This document shows, in pieces, positions 25,875-34,833 of a stretch of 64,000 bases of DNA (its first letter is position 1; each line of letters opens with the position of its first letter). The translations under genes and the position numbers were made by a program. Below the pieces are notes generated by a model. The model was not told where the DNA came from. It searched no databases and saw only the letters and a list, made by a program, of their open reading frames with translations. The stretch lies in the NCBI GenBank assembly GCA_023382655.1, contig JAHDWK010000030.1:19490-83489 (forward strand), in the 5' to 3' direction. Source of the stretch: Anaerolineae bacterium (GTDB lineage Bacteria > Chloroflexota > Anaerolineae > Promineifilales > Promineifilaceae).

Positions 25875-26819
25875 ATGATTGAACCTACGGCCGTGACCCA
25901 GGCTGCCCACCGTATTCAAGGCATTGCCCACCGTACCCCGGTGATGACCTCACGCGCTCTGAACGAGTTGACCGGGCGGCAAATTTTCCTGAAGTGTGAA
26001 AACTTCCAACGTGTGGGCGCTTTCAAATTTCGTGGCGCTTACAACGCCGTCAGCCAGTTGAGCGATACCCAAAAAGCAGCCGGCGTTGTCACCCATTCCA
26101 GCGGCAACCACGCGCAAGGGCTGGCGCTGGCGGCGCAACTGTTGGGTATACACGCCACCATCGTCATGCCCGACGATTCCCCCGCTGTGAAAAAGGCGGC
26201 CACTGCCGGTTATGGCGCACAGATTGTCACCTGCCCGGCCATTGATCGGGACCGGGTGTGCGCCGATTTGATGGCCGAATTCGGTTACACCCTCATTCAC
26301 CCGTTTGACAACTGGCAGATCATCGCCGGGCAGGGCACGGCCGCGCAAGAACTGTTAGCCGAAGTTGGCGAGTTAGATTTACTCTTTGTGCCGGTTGGTG
26401 GCGGCGGTTTGATTAGCGGCTGCGCGTTGGCCGCCGCCGGGCACAGCCCCCATGTGCGCGTGGTAGGCGTGGAACCGGCAGCGGGCGCAGATGCCAACCA
26501 ATCCTGGCGCGACGGGCAGATTGTGAAGCTGGACAGTGTACCCGACACCATTGCCGACGGGCTGCGCACCCGCGCCATCGGCGAACGCAATCTGGCGGTG
26601 ATGACGCGCTATGTGCATGACATGACGGCCGTGCCCGACGACGCCATCATTGAAACCCTCAAATTCCTCTGGCAGCGGCTCAAGCTAGTGGTGGAACCGA
26701 GCGGCGCAGCGGCGCTGGCCCCCCTTTACAGCGGCCAATACACCGCCCCCGGCCAACGGGTGGGCGTCATCCTCTCCGGCGGCAATGCGGATATGGCCGC
26801 CCTATTGCCCTACTTTTAG
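25875..26819 (+). CDS. Serine/threonine dehydratase (or serine racemase), fold type II PLP enzyme
   Basis: The 314-residue enzyme has the PLP lysine in GAFKFRGAYNA (K51), the SSGNHAQG phosphate/carboxylate loop and a Gly-rich PVGGGGLISG cofactor loop. These define the threonine dehydratase/serine racemase branch. No ACT regulatory domain follows, so it is of the short, catabolic or racemase type rather than the feedback-controlled biosynthetic IlvA. ATG 25875 is chosen over upstream frames because it gives the usual N-terminus. Confidence 0.88.
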   Translation: MIEPTAVTQAAHRIQGIAHRTPVMTSRALNELTGRQIFLKCENFQRVGAFKFRGAYNAVSQLSDTQKAAGVVTHSSGNHAQGLALAAQLLGIHATIVMPDDSPAVKKAATAGYGAQIVTCPAIDRDRVCADLMAEFGYTLIHPFDNWQIIAGQGTAAQELLAEVGELDLLFVPVGGGGLISGCALAAAGHSPHVRVVGVEPAAGADANQSWRDGQIVKLDSVPDTIADGLRTRAIGERNLAVMTRYVHDMTAVPDDAIIETLKFLWQRLKLVVEPSGAAALAPLYSGQYTAPGQRVGVILSGGNADMAALLPYF

Positions 26820-26821
26820 CC

Positions 26822-26848
26822 GTAGGGTGATATTGAAAATCGCCCTAC
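26822..26848. repeat. Palindrome family A
   Basis: GTAGGGTGATATTGAAAATCGCCCTAC is read as two 13-nt arms (GTAGGGTGATATT and AAAATCGCCCTAC) that pair with one wobble and one mismatch, directly after the dehydratase stop. Confidence 0.75.
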
Positions 26849-26856
26849 CCCAGATC

Positions 26857-27669
26857 ATGCACCACAACCATTTACGCTCCCTGCAAATTCGACCCATCCC
26901 GACCGAGCAGCAAGAACGGTTTCCCTTCAACATCCCGGCGATTAAGGGGAATACGGAGATTGTGCTGGACACGGCCGTGACCTTCCTCGTTGGTGAAAAT
27001 GGCTCCGGCAAATCCACGCTGCTAGAGGCGTTAGCCACTGCCATCGGTGCGTATACCATCGGTGCGGAAGAGTTGGCGCGTGACCAGACGTTGGCTCACG
27101 CACAGGAGTTGGCCGGGTATCTCAAGTTGGTCTGGTCCATCAAAACCCGGCACGGCTTTTTTCTGCGCGCCGAAGATTTTTTCGGCTACGTCAAGCGGTT
27201 GGCGCAGATGGAAGCGGAATTACAGGCAGAATTGCAACGGGTAGACCGGGAATACAACGGCCGTTCCAAACAGGCCAAAAATCTGGCGCGGATGCCGTTT
27301 GCCGGGCAATTACACCAGATGCGGCAGCAGTACGGCCGTGACCTGAACACTTACTCACACGGCGAAAGTTTCCTGGAACTGTTTCAATCCCGTTTGCAGC
27401 CCAACGGCCTCTATCTGCTGGACGAACCGGAAGCGCCGCTCTCACCCACCCGCCAGTTGACCCTGCTCTCTATGGTCAAGCAGATGGCCGACCAGAACTG
27501 CCAGTTCATCATCGCCACCCACTCCCCCATTCTCATGGCCTATCCCGGCGCCGCCATCCTCAGCTTTGACTATGCCCCCGCTCGCCGCGTGGTCTATGAA
27601 GAACTGGAACACGTCACCGTCACCCGCTCCTTCCTGAATGACCCGGAGGCTTACTTGAGGCATTTGTGA
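26857..27669 (+). CDS. AAA/ABC-like ATPase
   Basis: The 270-residue protein has a Walker A GENGSGKST (46-54), a signature-like YSHGESFLELF and Walker B LYLLDEPEAPLS (Asp/Glu near 189-190), then an ATHSP H-loop. This is the AAA_21/OLD-like single-domain ATPase often annotated 'AAA family ATPase'. Between them is a short coiled coil (QMEAELQAELQRVD). No nuclease or permease gene is adjacent, so its process cannot be named. It is not part of a recognisable defence pair here. Confidence 0.82.
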   Translation: MHHNHLRSLQIRPIPTEQQERFPFNIPAIKGNTEIVLDTAVTFLVGENGSGKSTLLEALATAIGAYTIGAEELARDQTLAHAQELAGYLKLVWSIKTRHGFFLRAEDFFGYVKRLAQMEAELQAELQRVDREYNGRSKQAKNLARMPFAGQLHQMRQQYGRDLNTYSHGESFLELFQSRLQPNGLYLLDEPEAPLSPTRQLTLLSMVKQMADQNCQFIIATHSPILMAYPGAAILSFDYAPARRVVYEELEHVTVTRSFLNDPEAYLRHL

Positions 27670-27674
27670 TTGAG

Positions 27675-27700
27675 GAGGGCGATTTTGAAAATCGCCCTAC
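27675..27700. repeat. Palindrome family A
   Basis: AGGGCGATTTT, 1 nt, AAAATCGCCCT is a perfect 11-bp stem between the ATPase stop and the glycosyltransferase start. Confidence 0.8.
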
Positions 27701-27708
27701 ATGACCCC

Positions 27709-28611
27709 ATGACCACTCTCTCTATCATCATCGTCAACTACAACACCTGCCAGCTTTTGGATGATTGTCTGGCCTCGTTGGCTACGGCCGTGCCGCCCCC
27801 CGATGACCTGGAAATCATCGTCGTGGACAACGCCTCCGCCGATGGCAGCGTGGACATGGTACGGCAAAAATATACGGCCGTGCAGATGGTGGCGCTGCCC
27901 CAAAACGTCGGCTTCTCCGCCGGAAACAACCGGGGACTGGATGTTGCCACCGGTAAATATGTTCTCTTCCTCAACTCAGATACACGAGTGAGCCAGAATG
28001 CCCTGGCTGAACCGCTGGCTTACCTGCAAGCACACCCCCATGTCGGCGCACTGACCGTGCGGCTCATCTACCCCAACGGGCAACGTGACCCGGACAACCA
28101 TCGCGGTTTCCCCACACCCTGGAACGCCTTTTGCCACTTTGCCGGATTGGGCAAACTGTTTCCCCGCAATCCCCGCTTCAACGGTTACTTTCAGAGCTAC
28201 GCCAATTTTGACGAGACGCATCCGGTGGAAGTGATTGCCGGATCGTTTATGATGATGCCCCTGGCGCTCTGCCGCCAGCTAGGTGGTTGGGACGAAACAT
28301 ACTTTTTCTACGGCGAGGATATTGATTTTTGCTACCGTATCTGGCAGGCAGGCTATGAAATCGTTTATTATCCCCATGTGGATGTGCTGCATTACAAAGG
28401 GGCCAGTTCGGGCCTGCGCAAAGAGTCGGCGGAAATTGCCCGCCCGCCCAAAGAGACGCGGGTGCGGGTGGCGAAGGAATCGGTACGGGCGATGAAGATT
28501 TTTTACCAGAAGTTTTATCGCGAGCAGTATCCGGGTTGGGTCACGGCCGTGATCCTGGCCGGAATTCAACTGCGCGGCTGGTTTCGCATTGTCAAGCACC
28601 AACTGAGTTGA
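27709..28611 (+). CDS. GT2-family glycosyltransferase
   Basis: The 300-residue enzyme begins TLSIIIVNYNTCQLLDDCL and has VDNASADGS, the metal-binding NSD motif (LFLNSDTR, near residue 90), GSFMMMPLALCRQLGGWDET and a FYGEDIDFCYR acceptor motif. It belongs to the GT2 rhamnosyltransferase-like group, which adds sugars to cell-surface glycans. ATG 27709 is the first start that gives the canonical N-terminus. The gene is directly followed by a secreted glycosidase, so both may concern surface polysaccharide. Confidence 0.87.
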   Translation: MTTLSIIIVNYNTCQLLDDCLASLATAVPPPDDLEIIVVDNASADGSVDMVRQKYTAVQMVALPQNVGFSAGNNRGLDVATGKYVLFLNSDTRVSQNALAEPLAYLQAHPHVGALTVRLIYPNGQRDPDNHRGFPTPWNAFCHFAGLGKLFPRNPRFNGYFQSYANFDETHPVEVIAGSFMMMPLALCRQLGGWDETYFFYGEDIDFCYRIWQAGYEIVYYPHVDVLHYKGASSGLRKESAEIARPPKETRVRVAKESVRAMKIFYQKFYREQYPGWVTAVILAGIQLRGWFRIVKHQLS

Positions 28612-28620
28612 GAGGTGAAC

Positions 28621-30039
28621 ATGTTAAAACACCAATTTATCAGAATAATGACCGGGTTAGTGGGGGCGGTGATGTTGCTGACGGCCGTGCTCCACCTCCT
28701 TCACGCCCAACCGCAAGGCAGCGCCACCTTTGGCTATGGGTTTAACGTCGCTGCCTGGGATGTGCCGCAGTTGCAGGCAATGGGTTTTAATTGGATCAAG
28801 GTTTTTAATGGCCCTGGCAGTCGCCTGCCGGTGCGGGTGTTGCTGCGCATTGACGCCAACGTCAACCATTTTAATAACCTGAACGCCTTTGGCAATTCCG
28901 TAGCCCAGTTGGCCCAGGAGCAGGCCGGTTTTGTAGATGCCTATGAGATCGGCAATGAGCCTAATCTGGACGCCAGTTATGGTTGGGCGGCGCCGCCTAT
29001 TGCCGCCGATTATGTGGCCGTGCTGTGTGAGGCTTACGGCCGTATCAAAGCCATAGACCCGGACACGCTGGTCATCTCCGCCGGGCTGGCTCCTACCGGT
29101 CGGGTGCAGGGCAATTGGAACGGGCACAACGGCCACAACGGCCTCTACCAGGACGAACGGGAGTTCTTCCTGGAATTTGTAGCCGCGGGCGGCGGCAATT
29201 GTCTGGATGGCGTGGGCTACCATCCCTACGGCTATAGCGCCGATTACGACGCCACGCCTGACATTCCCTCCGGCGACCCTACCCAAAATTGCGCCAACGG
29301 TTTCTGTTTTCGCGGCGCAGAAAAGCTGTATGAACTGATGCAGGCGCATGGTCTGGGCGGTAAGAAAATCTGGGCGACGGAGTTTGGCTGGATTACGCCG
29401 CCGCCCGATCACTGTCTGAGCGACCCCGGCTGGCAGGGACGACAGTGGCAAATTGTGTCACCGCAGAAGCAAGCGGATAATTTAGTGGGCGCATATGAAT
29501 ACGCGACGACGAACTGGGCCTGGATGGAGGCGATGTTTATCTTCAATTTGAACTTCAACCAGTCGCCCAGTTACCCGGAATGTGAACAAATGCGTTTCTA
29601 CAGCGTAATGGGCCGGCCCGCCGAGCAGGCGCTGACGGACATGCCCAAAGTGTCACCACCGGCTGCGGGTGAATTGCAGGTCAGTCCGCTGGCGCTGACG
29701 ACGATTATCACACCGGGACAGTTGCCCTTGACGAGTACGGCCGTGCTCCATGTGCACAACAGCGGCGTCACTTCTCTCGACTACACCATCACCGCCACCA
29801 CTACCGCGCCGCTCTCCATTACACTGCCGCTTACCGCTTCTGGAACGCTGATCACGGGGCAGAGCGTGACCATGCCCGTGCACCTGTCCCTGCCCGCGTC
29901 ACCCATTGGTTTATACACAGGCACAGTGACGGCCGTGTCCGAATCATCCGGCTTGACCAATACTCAGACGATACCGGTACGGGTGTACGTGTGGCAGACG
30001 ATACATCGGGTCTATTTGCCGGTAGTGCTGCGTAATTGA
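28621..30039 (+). CDS. Secreted glycoside hydrolase-like protein (clan A fold) with C-terminal YLPVVL tail
   Basis: The 472-residue protein has a signal peptide (hydrophobic 9-28, cleavage likely after HAQ), a TIM-barrel-like domain with YEIGNEPN (E113, acid/base) and WATEFGW (E254, nucleophile), as in clan GH-A. A beta-sandwich (about 350-455) rich in Thr follows, and the final residues are HRVYLPVVLRN. The last element is a recurrent tail of exported Chloroflexota proteins, by my recollection, and may be a surface-anchoring signal. GAGAGGTG precedes ATG 28621; GTG 28615 is an alternative. The substrate is unknown. Confidence 0.8.
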   Translation: MLKHQFIRIMTGLVGAVMLLTAVLHLLHAQPQGSATFGYGFNVAAWDVPQLQAMGFNWIKVFNGPGSRLPVRVLLRIDANVNHFNNLNAFGNSVAQLAQEQAGFVDAYEIGNEPNLDASYGWAAPPIAADYVAVLCEAYGRIKAIDPDTLVISAGLAPTGRVQGNWNGHNGHNGLYQDEREFFLEFVAAGGGNCLDGVGYHPYGYSADYDATPDIPSGDPTQNCANGFCFRGAEKLYELMQAHGLGGKKIWATEFGWITPPPDHCLSDPGWQGRQWQIVSPQKQADNLVGAYEYATTNWAWMEAMFIFNLNFNQSPSYPECEQMRFYSVMGRPAEQALTDMPKVSPPAAGELQVSPLALTTIITPGQLPLTSTAVLHVHNSGVTSLDYTITATTTAPLSITLPLTASGTLITGQSVTMPVHLSLPASPIGLYTGTVTAVSESSGLTNTQTIPVRVYVWQTIHRVYLPVVLRN

Positions 30040-30076
30040 GTAATTGGTGGGTCAATTACCCAATTACCCAATTACC
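30030..30076. repeat. TAATTGAG/CAATTACC tandem array with inverted symmetry
   Basis: Units of GTAATTGAG and CAATTACC are repeated and can fold on each other. The TGA stop of the glycosidase lies inside the first unit. Confidence 0.65.
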
Positions 30077-30140
30077 TACTGACCATTATTTGCACAGTTT
30101 GCCCAAAGACAAACGGCCAAACTGGCAGCAGAATAAGCCT

Positions 30141-30422
30141 ATGTCATTCAATTGGTTAAATGATTTTCACCGGGAAATGGAAAAACCAGACAATTACGCC
30201 GAAAAAATATTGGCGCAGTACCGGCTGGGTATGAAAGCCAAGGGGTCAATTGCCGGTGTACGTATCGAACGAGACCGGGAAGGGTGTGACGCCTGCCAGT
30301 CGTTGGACGAAACGGCCGTCTACCACCCCGACAACGCCCCTCACCTACCCTTACCCGCCTGCACCAAAGGCCGCCGCTGCGGCTGCGTCTACCGCCCGGT
30401 GATGAGCTACGAAAGCCCGTGA
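30141..30422 (+). CDS. Small Cys-rich hypothetical protein
   Basis: From ATG 30141 the protein has 93 residues: an acidic N-terminal helix, then CDAC, and near the end LPACTKGRRCGCVYRPVMSY. The Cys (two plus three) could bind one zinc ion. The same pattern occurs in small uncharacterised proteins of related bacteria as I recall; no name can be given. A longer frame from 30036 starts within the repeat and is unlikely. Confidence 0.55.
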   Translation: MSFNWLNDFHREMEKPDNYAEKILAQYRLGMKAKGSIAGVRIERDREGCDACQSLDETAVYHPDNAPHLPLPACTKGRRCGCVYRPVMSYESP

Positions 30423-30486
30423 TCCGTAACCCGTAATTCGTGAACCGTAATCGGATAACGGATTACGATTTACGGCTTACGAGTTA
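30423..30486. repeat. CCGTAATCCG-type array (family C)
   Basis: Degenerate units CCGTAAT/ATTACGG on both strands form an imperfect long hairpin. The TGA of the preceding gene is the first unit's edge. Other members start near 36940, 46456, 51367 and 52302. Confidence 0.7.
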
Positions 30487-30507
30487 TACCAACAAACTGG
30501 TGACTCC

Positions 30508-32226
30508 GTGACATTGCACCCTCCCCTCTACCACCTGGCCCTGGACGATTTCCAGCGGGCGCGGCGGAAAGCGGCCATGGAACAACTGCTGGCGCGTTTT
30601 TCCGGGCGCTCCACCGATTTGCTGTCTTATGAAGAGCTGCGCCAGCAGTTGCGGGCGGTGAATCAGACGCCGCGTGGGCTGCAAGAGATTCCGTTGGACA
30701 AGATTGTGGGCAGCGTGGGGCGGTATAAAGATTTCACCCGCACCTTTTTGCCCCGGCAAGACAGCATTGAACATCGTTGGGCAAAGGTAAAAACGGCCGT
30801 ACACGATCTGACCGGCGTGCCCCCCATTGAAGTGTACCAATTAGGTGACGCTTATTTTGTGATTGATGGCAACCATCGCGTCTCTGTTGCCAGAGATATG
30901 GGTCTGTCCACCATCTCTGCCTATGTGACCGAAGTAAAAACCCGCGTGCCACTCGCCGCCGATGATGACCTGGAGGAGATCATCTGCAAAGCCCGTTACG
31001 CCGAATTTTTGGAACAAACCGACCTGGACAAAATTCGCCCGGAAGCGGACCTGCTGATGACGTTTTGTGGTCAGTACCGGCTAATCTTGGATCATATAGC
31101 CGTCCACCGGCATTATCTAGGGCTGGAGCAGCAGCGTTTTATTCCCGAAGCAGAAGCGATTGCCAGTTGGTATGATCATGTCTACCTGCCGGTGATCAAC
31201 ATTGTGCGTGAACAGGGGATTTTGCGTTATTTTCCCGGCCGAACGGAGGCGGATATATATGTGCTGCTGGCCGAACACCGGGCAGAATTAACCGAAGTGT
31301 TGGGCTGGGAAGTGTCATCAGAAACGGCCGTGACCCAGCTTACCAAAGAAAAACGTTCCCCCATTCAGGCGTTGTTAGAAGCAGTTATACCGGCGGAACT
31401 GGGCAGCGGGCCGCCACCCGGTGTTTGGCGGGCAGAACTGGCGCGGAAACGGCAATCTGGCCGTCTCTTTGATGATATTCTCATCCCCATGGGCGCGCAC
31501 CCGGCCGATTGGCGGGTGCTGGATGTGGGTATTGGCATTGCGCAGTTAGGGCAGAGCCGTTTGCTGGGACTGCATGTGGTGGATGAAGATAACATACCGG
31601 AAGAGGCCGTGCCACCCGAAGCAGTACGCGCCGAATTTGAACAGCGTTGTGCCACCGCCGGGGTGCAGGGTCAGTTCGCCGTGGAATGGGGCCATGTGGC
31701 CTCTAAAATTGTGCAGCGGTCAGTCTACACAGACGGTATTGTTTTGCCGGTGAATCATCCCCCGGAAACTGTAGCGGATCGGTATGCCTCAGGCTTGCAG
31801 TTCATTTTGCGCCACTGCCCTCGTCCCATTCTCACAGCGCCGCCTGGAGCGGTACGGCCGTTGACCCATGCGCTGCTGGCTTATGGCGGCGGCCAGACGC
31901 CGGCCGAAGAAGCGCTGTTCGTGGCTACTTATCTGGCGGCGCATTATCAGGTTCGGCTGTCAGTTGTCAGCGTTGGTGACAACATCCAGACGAACCGGGC
32001 CTTAGCCCGCGCCAGAGAGTATTTGCAAGGGGCAGGGGTGGCGGCTGACTTTTACGCGGAGGCGGGGGATGTTGTTGAGGTGGTGCAGGAAACGGCCGTG
32101 ATCGCCCAGGCCGACTTCCTTGTCATGGGCGGTTTTGCCTACAGCCCATTGCGCACCTTGTTGCGGGGCAGTATCGCCAACCGGATGCTGTTGGCTTGTG
32201 ATAAACCGCTTCTGATCTGTCGTTAA
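30508..32226 (+). CDS. ParB-like N-domain fused to universal stress protein domain
   Basis: The 572-residue protein starts at GTG 30508. Residues about 60-150 resemble a ParB/Srx nuclease-like domain (IPLDKIVGSVGRYKDF, VIDGNHRVSVARDMG). A helical middle (160-290) follows, and then one or two USP-type folds (FDDILIPMGAHP; AYGGGQTPAEEALFVATYLA; DFLVMGGFAYSPLRTLLRGS, with the G-x9-G phosphate loop) at about 315-572. USPs bind ATP or AMP and act in stress. The DGNHR motif suggests a nucleotide-dependent enzyme in the Srx/ParB superfamily. The fusion suggests a signalling role but its target is unknown. Confidence 0.75.
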   Translation: MTLHPPLYHLALDDFQRARRKAAMEQLLARFSGRSTDLLSYEELRQQLRAVNQTPRGLQEIPLDKIVGSVGRYKDFTRTFLPRQDSIEHRWAKVKTAVHDLTGVPPIEVYQLGDAYFVIDGNHRVSVARDMGLSTISAYVTEVKTRVPLAADDDLEEIICKARYAEFLEQTDLDKIRPEADLLMTFCGQYRLILDHIAVHRHYLGLEQQRFIPEAEAIASWYDHVYLPVINIVREQGILRYFPGRTEADIYVLLAEHRAELTEVLGWEVSSETAVTQLTKEKRSPIQALLEAVIPAELGSGPPPGVWRAELARKRQSGRLFDDILIPMGAHPADWRVLDVGIGIAQLGQSRLLGLHVVDEDNIPEEAVPPEAVRAEFEQRCATAGVQGQFAVEWGHVASKIVQRSVYTDGIVLPVNHPPETVADRYASGLQFILRHCPRPILTAPPGAVRPLTHALLAYGGGQTPAEEALFVATYLAAHYQVRLSVVSVGDNIQTNRALARAREYLQGAGVAADFYAEAGDVVEVVQETAVIAQADFLVMGGFAYSPLRTLLRGSIANRMLLACDKPLLICR

Positions 32227-32234
32227 GGGAAGGG

Positions 32235-32267
32235 AGATTGGTTCAATCTGGCAGATTGAACCAATCT
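32235..32267. repeat. Palindrome family B
   Basis: AGATTGGTTCAATCT, 3 nt, AGATTGAACCAATCT is a perfect 15-bp stem located 9 bp past the stop of the USP fusion gene and between two convergent genes. Confidence 0.85.
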
Positions 32268-32275
32268 GAAAACTA

Positions 32276-32530
32276 CTAGGCAGCCGGTGGCGGTACCGGC
32301 AGTTGATCAACGGGCGTGTTTTTCCATTTTTCCCCTTCGTCAATGAGCATCACGGGAATGCCATCGCGGATGGGATATTTCATGCCGGTGTCGGCGCACA
32401 CCAGCCAGCAGTTGTGTACCAGCTCTAACCGACCCGGATCATCGCCATATTGGTCAGACTGCACGGCCAGGGGGCAGCGCAAAATTTCTAGCAAGTCTGG
32501 ACTGATAGGGGGGACTTGATAATCGCTCAT
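32276..32530 (-). CDS. Trm112-family protein
   Basis: The 84-residue protein has the Trm112p pattern: SPDLLEILRCPLAVQSDQ, NCWLVCADTGMKYPIRDGIP and MLIDEGEKW. Bacterial members are small zinc-ribbon-like proteins of unclear partner; in eukaryotes and archaea Trm112 activates methyltransferases. Only part of the Cys set (RCP, NCWLVC) is present. ATG 32530 follows AGGAG and is preferred to an upstream Met in the spacer. Confidence 0.85.
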   Translation of the reverse strand: MSDYQVPPISPDLLEILRCPLAVQSDQYGDDPGRLELVHNCWLVCADTGMKYPIRDGIPVMLIDEGEKWKNTPVDQLPVPPPAA

Positions 32531-32547
32531 TTTTCTCCTTTGCACAG

Positions 32548-32574
32548 GTAGCGCGATTTGCCAAATCGTGCTAC
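32548..32574. repeat. Palindrome family A
   Basis: GTAGCGCGATTT, 3 nt, AAATCGTGCTAC forms 12 pairs (one wobble) between two minus-strand genes. Confidence 0.8.
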
Positions 32575-32587
32575 GAATTTTCATTTA

Positions 32588-34708
32588 TTAGGGAACATAC
32601 ACACAGCGGAAACCCACTGTGGAACTAAAAAAGGTGGGGTCTAGCTCGCTGCGGTTGGTGGCGCGGATGCGATCTCTGCCCACATTATTGGGCCAGGCGC
32701 CGCCGCGTATACCTTTGGTTAACCCAATTTCCGGGCCAGCCGGGTTTTCCGCCGGGCTAACGGCATAATAATCCTCATTGTACCAGTCACCTACCCATTC
32801 CCACAGACTACCGGCCATGCCATACACACCAAAGGGGCTCGTGCCTCTGGGCAGGGCATCTACCGGCAGCAAATCATTAAAGCTCTCACTTTGATAAACA
32901 GCACGTTCTTTGTTGGGTGGTTCGTTGCCCCAGGGGTAGACACGGCCGTCTGTGCCCCGCGCCGCATATTCCCATTCCGCTTCTGTGGGCAGCCGCCCGC
33001 CCACAGCCTGGCAATAAAAACTGGCCCCATACCAGCTCACATGGTTGATGGGGTAGTTGGCAAAACCGGTAAGCGCATAAAATTGCGGTACGCCATCCCC
33101 CAAATCTTCCTCAAGCAGGTAGGTGCTATAACCGGCCACGTGCCGCGGCAGGGCACAATCATACCCATCACATAAGCCAACATAACCGCCCAACCGGTTT
33201 AACAAGGCCGCATACTGCGCCACCGACACTTCAAACTGGTCAATGTAAAAAGTATCTAGCGTCACCATATGCTGTGGCCGTTCGTCTGGGGCTGCCGGGA
33301 AATCAAGGTCACCTGACCCCATAGGGAACGTGCCGCCAGGAATCAGGACCATGGGCATATTATCCTGGCGGCGGACGAAGGTGTCCGGCAAGACACTGGG
33401 CGTGGAGGTTGGGGTAATGGTCGGCGTTTCGGTAGGGGCAGGCGTTTCGGTAGGGGCAGGCGTTTCCGTTGGTGTAGGTGTAGGGGTGTTGGTGGGAGTG
33501 GGCTGGGGCGTAGGCGACTCTACAATGACCACCACCTGGATGGTGGGAGCAGGGGTGGGCACAGCCGTACTTACCACTGCTTCTGCCTGACCACCGCCAC
33601 CGCCTAAGCTGGCTAACTGCGCCGGCCAGCTTTGCCCGGTGACACGGGGCACGGCCGTCAAAAACACACCGGCCAACAACAAGAAAAACACCAGCGCCAG
33701 AAACGGCCACTCCTGCCAGATGGCGCGGCGGGTGGTGCGTTGGATGGTCTGCACGGCCGTGCCCTTCGGGCTGATGTGGAACGACAAATTGGTCGCCAGT
33801 TGCGCCTGGTATTGGCCCGAATCCACCACATGGCGTTGCACAGCCTTCACATCGGCCACCGTGATCAAATTCAGCTTCAAACGCTGCCGCCGTTCATAAA
33901 GCTCCTGGCAGATCAGTTGGGTTTCATACGGGTAATTTTTGGTTAACGTGGCAATGTATTCGGCCACATTTTTGAAGATGGCATAATTCATCGGGTGGCG
34001 GATAAGCGCCAGCGTATCTTCATCCGTTAATGGGCCAACATCATACACCTGGCCCTGGTCGAAAAAGGGCTGCATGACCTCCGGGATGGGTAGGCCATCT
34101 GTTTCCCAGGTGAAAAGGCAGGCAGCCATATGATTTCGGTAAATGACCTGGTGTAACGCCCAGAGAAAATCCTCTTTCAAGGCATGGCTTTTTATCTTTG
34201 TTGCCACCACGTTCAGGTTATCAAACATGAAGAGGAGTTTACTGGCGGGGCGGCCTTCATACACAGCTTTATGCGCTTCATTCAGCGCCACCGTCGCCGG
34301 CAGCAGCAATTGTTCCCGAAACGCGCGCAGCGGGTCGCCGATGAAGAGGGTGTGGTTGAGCGGCGGCAATTCGATGTGTGCCTGTTGCAACCAGAGCATG
34401 GCTGTTTGCGCCACATCCCATAGTAGCGCACTGGGTGTATCCAGGGCGATGGCAGACAGGTCTATATAAACGGCCGTATATGGTGGTTGTAAGGCGCCAC
34501 TTTCTATTTGCAACAGAATAGAAGTTTTGCCGATGCGGCGAGGGCCACGCAGGATAACGGGATGGTCAGGCCCTTGTTCCGGCGTAGCTTGCAACAACGC
34601 CGCACGTATCCAGGTGAAAAGAATATCACGGCCATAAAACGGGCGAGCTTTCCCCGCCGGCTCCGCCACACTATACGGATTAACAGCGGGCATCTGCTGG
34701 GCAATCAT
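32588..34708 (-). CDS. Membrane protein: STAND-like ATPase + TM + formylglycine-generating enzyme-like domain
   Basis: The 706-residue protein has an N-terminal ATPase (Walker A GPRRIGKTS near 54-62; FYGRD start; LLFMFDNLNV Walker B), up to about residue 320. A single TM segment (WPFLALVFFLLLAGVFL, about 337-353), a Pro/Thr-rich linker of PTPT repeats and an FGE/SUMF1 domain (about 460-706: MVLIPGGTFPMGSGD, LPTEAEWEYAARG, GMAGSLWEWVGDWYNEDYY, RGGAW, GFRC) follow. SUMF1-like domains often are ligand- or substrate-binding rather than catalytic. The layout implies an ATPase inside and the FGE fold outside the membrane. The function is unknown. Confidence 0.82.
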   Translation of the reverse strand: MIAQQMPAVNPYSVAEPAGKARPFYGRDILFTWIRAALLQATPEQGPDHPVILRGPRRIGKTSILLQIESGALQPPYTAVYIDLSAIALDTPSALLWDVAQTAMLWLQQAHIELPPLNHTLFIGDPLRAFREQLLLPATVALNEAHKAVYEGRPASKLLFMFDNLNVVATKIKSHALKEDFLWALHQVIYRNHMAACLFTWETDGLPIPEVMQPFFDQGQVYDVGPLTDEDTLALIRHPMNYAIFKNVAEYIATLTKNYPYETQLICQELYERRQRLKLNLITVADVKAVQRHVVDSGQYQAQLATNLSFHISPKGTAVQTIQRTTRRAIWQEWPFLALVFFLLLAGVFLTAVPRVTGQSWPAQLASLGGGGGQAEAVVSTAVPTPAPTIQVVVIVESPTPQPTPTNTPTPTPTETPAPTETPAPTETPTITPTSTPSVLPDTFVRRQDNMPMVLIPGGTFPMGSGDLDFPAAPDERPQHMVTLDTFYIDQFEVSVAQYAALLNRLGGYVGLCDGYDCALPRHVAGYSTYLLEEDLGDGVPQFYALTGFANYPINHVSWYGASFYCQAVGGRLPTEAEWEYAARGTDGRVYPWGNEPPNKERAVYQSESFNDLLPVDALPRGTSPFGVYGMAGSLWEWVGDWYNEDYYAVSPAENPAGPEIGLTKGIRGGAWPNNVGRDRIRATNRSELDPTFFSSTVGFRCVYVP

Positions 34709-34833
34709 GCCGTAAATGTATCATCAATCAGGGGCATAAGCTATAGAACGATGGGGGCAGTCGCTTTCGGGCAATACCCGACACAGGGCAGAACAGCCTG
34801 GTCATTTAGAGCAGAAATGCCCTGTGCCGAGGT

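Noticed and set aside
26857..27669. ATPase as half of an anti-phage pair
   Set aside because: No nuclease, reverse transcriptase or toxin gene is adjacent; neighbours are a dehydratase and a glycosyltransferase.
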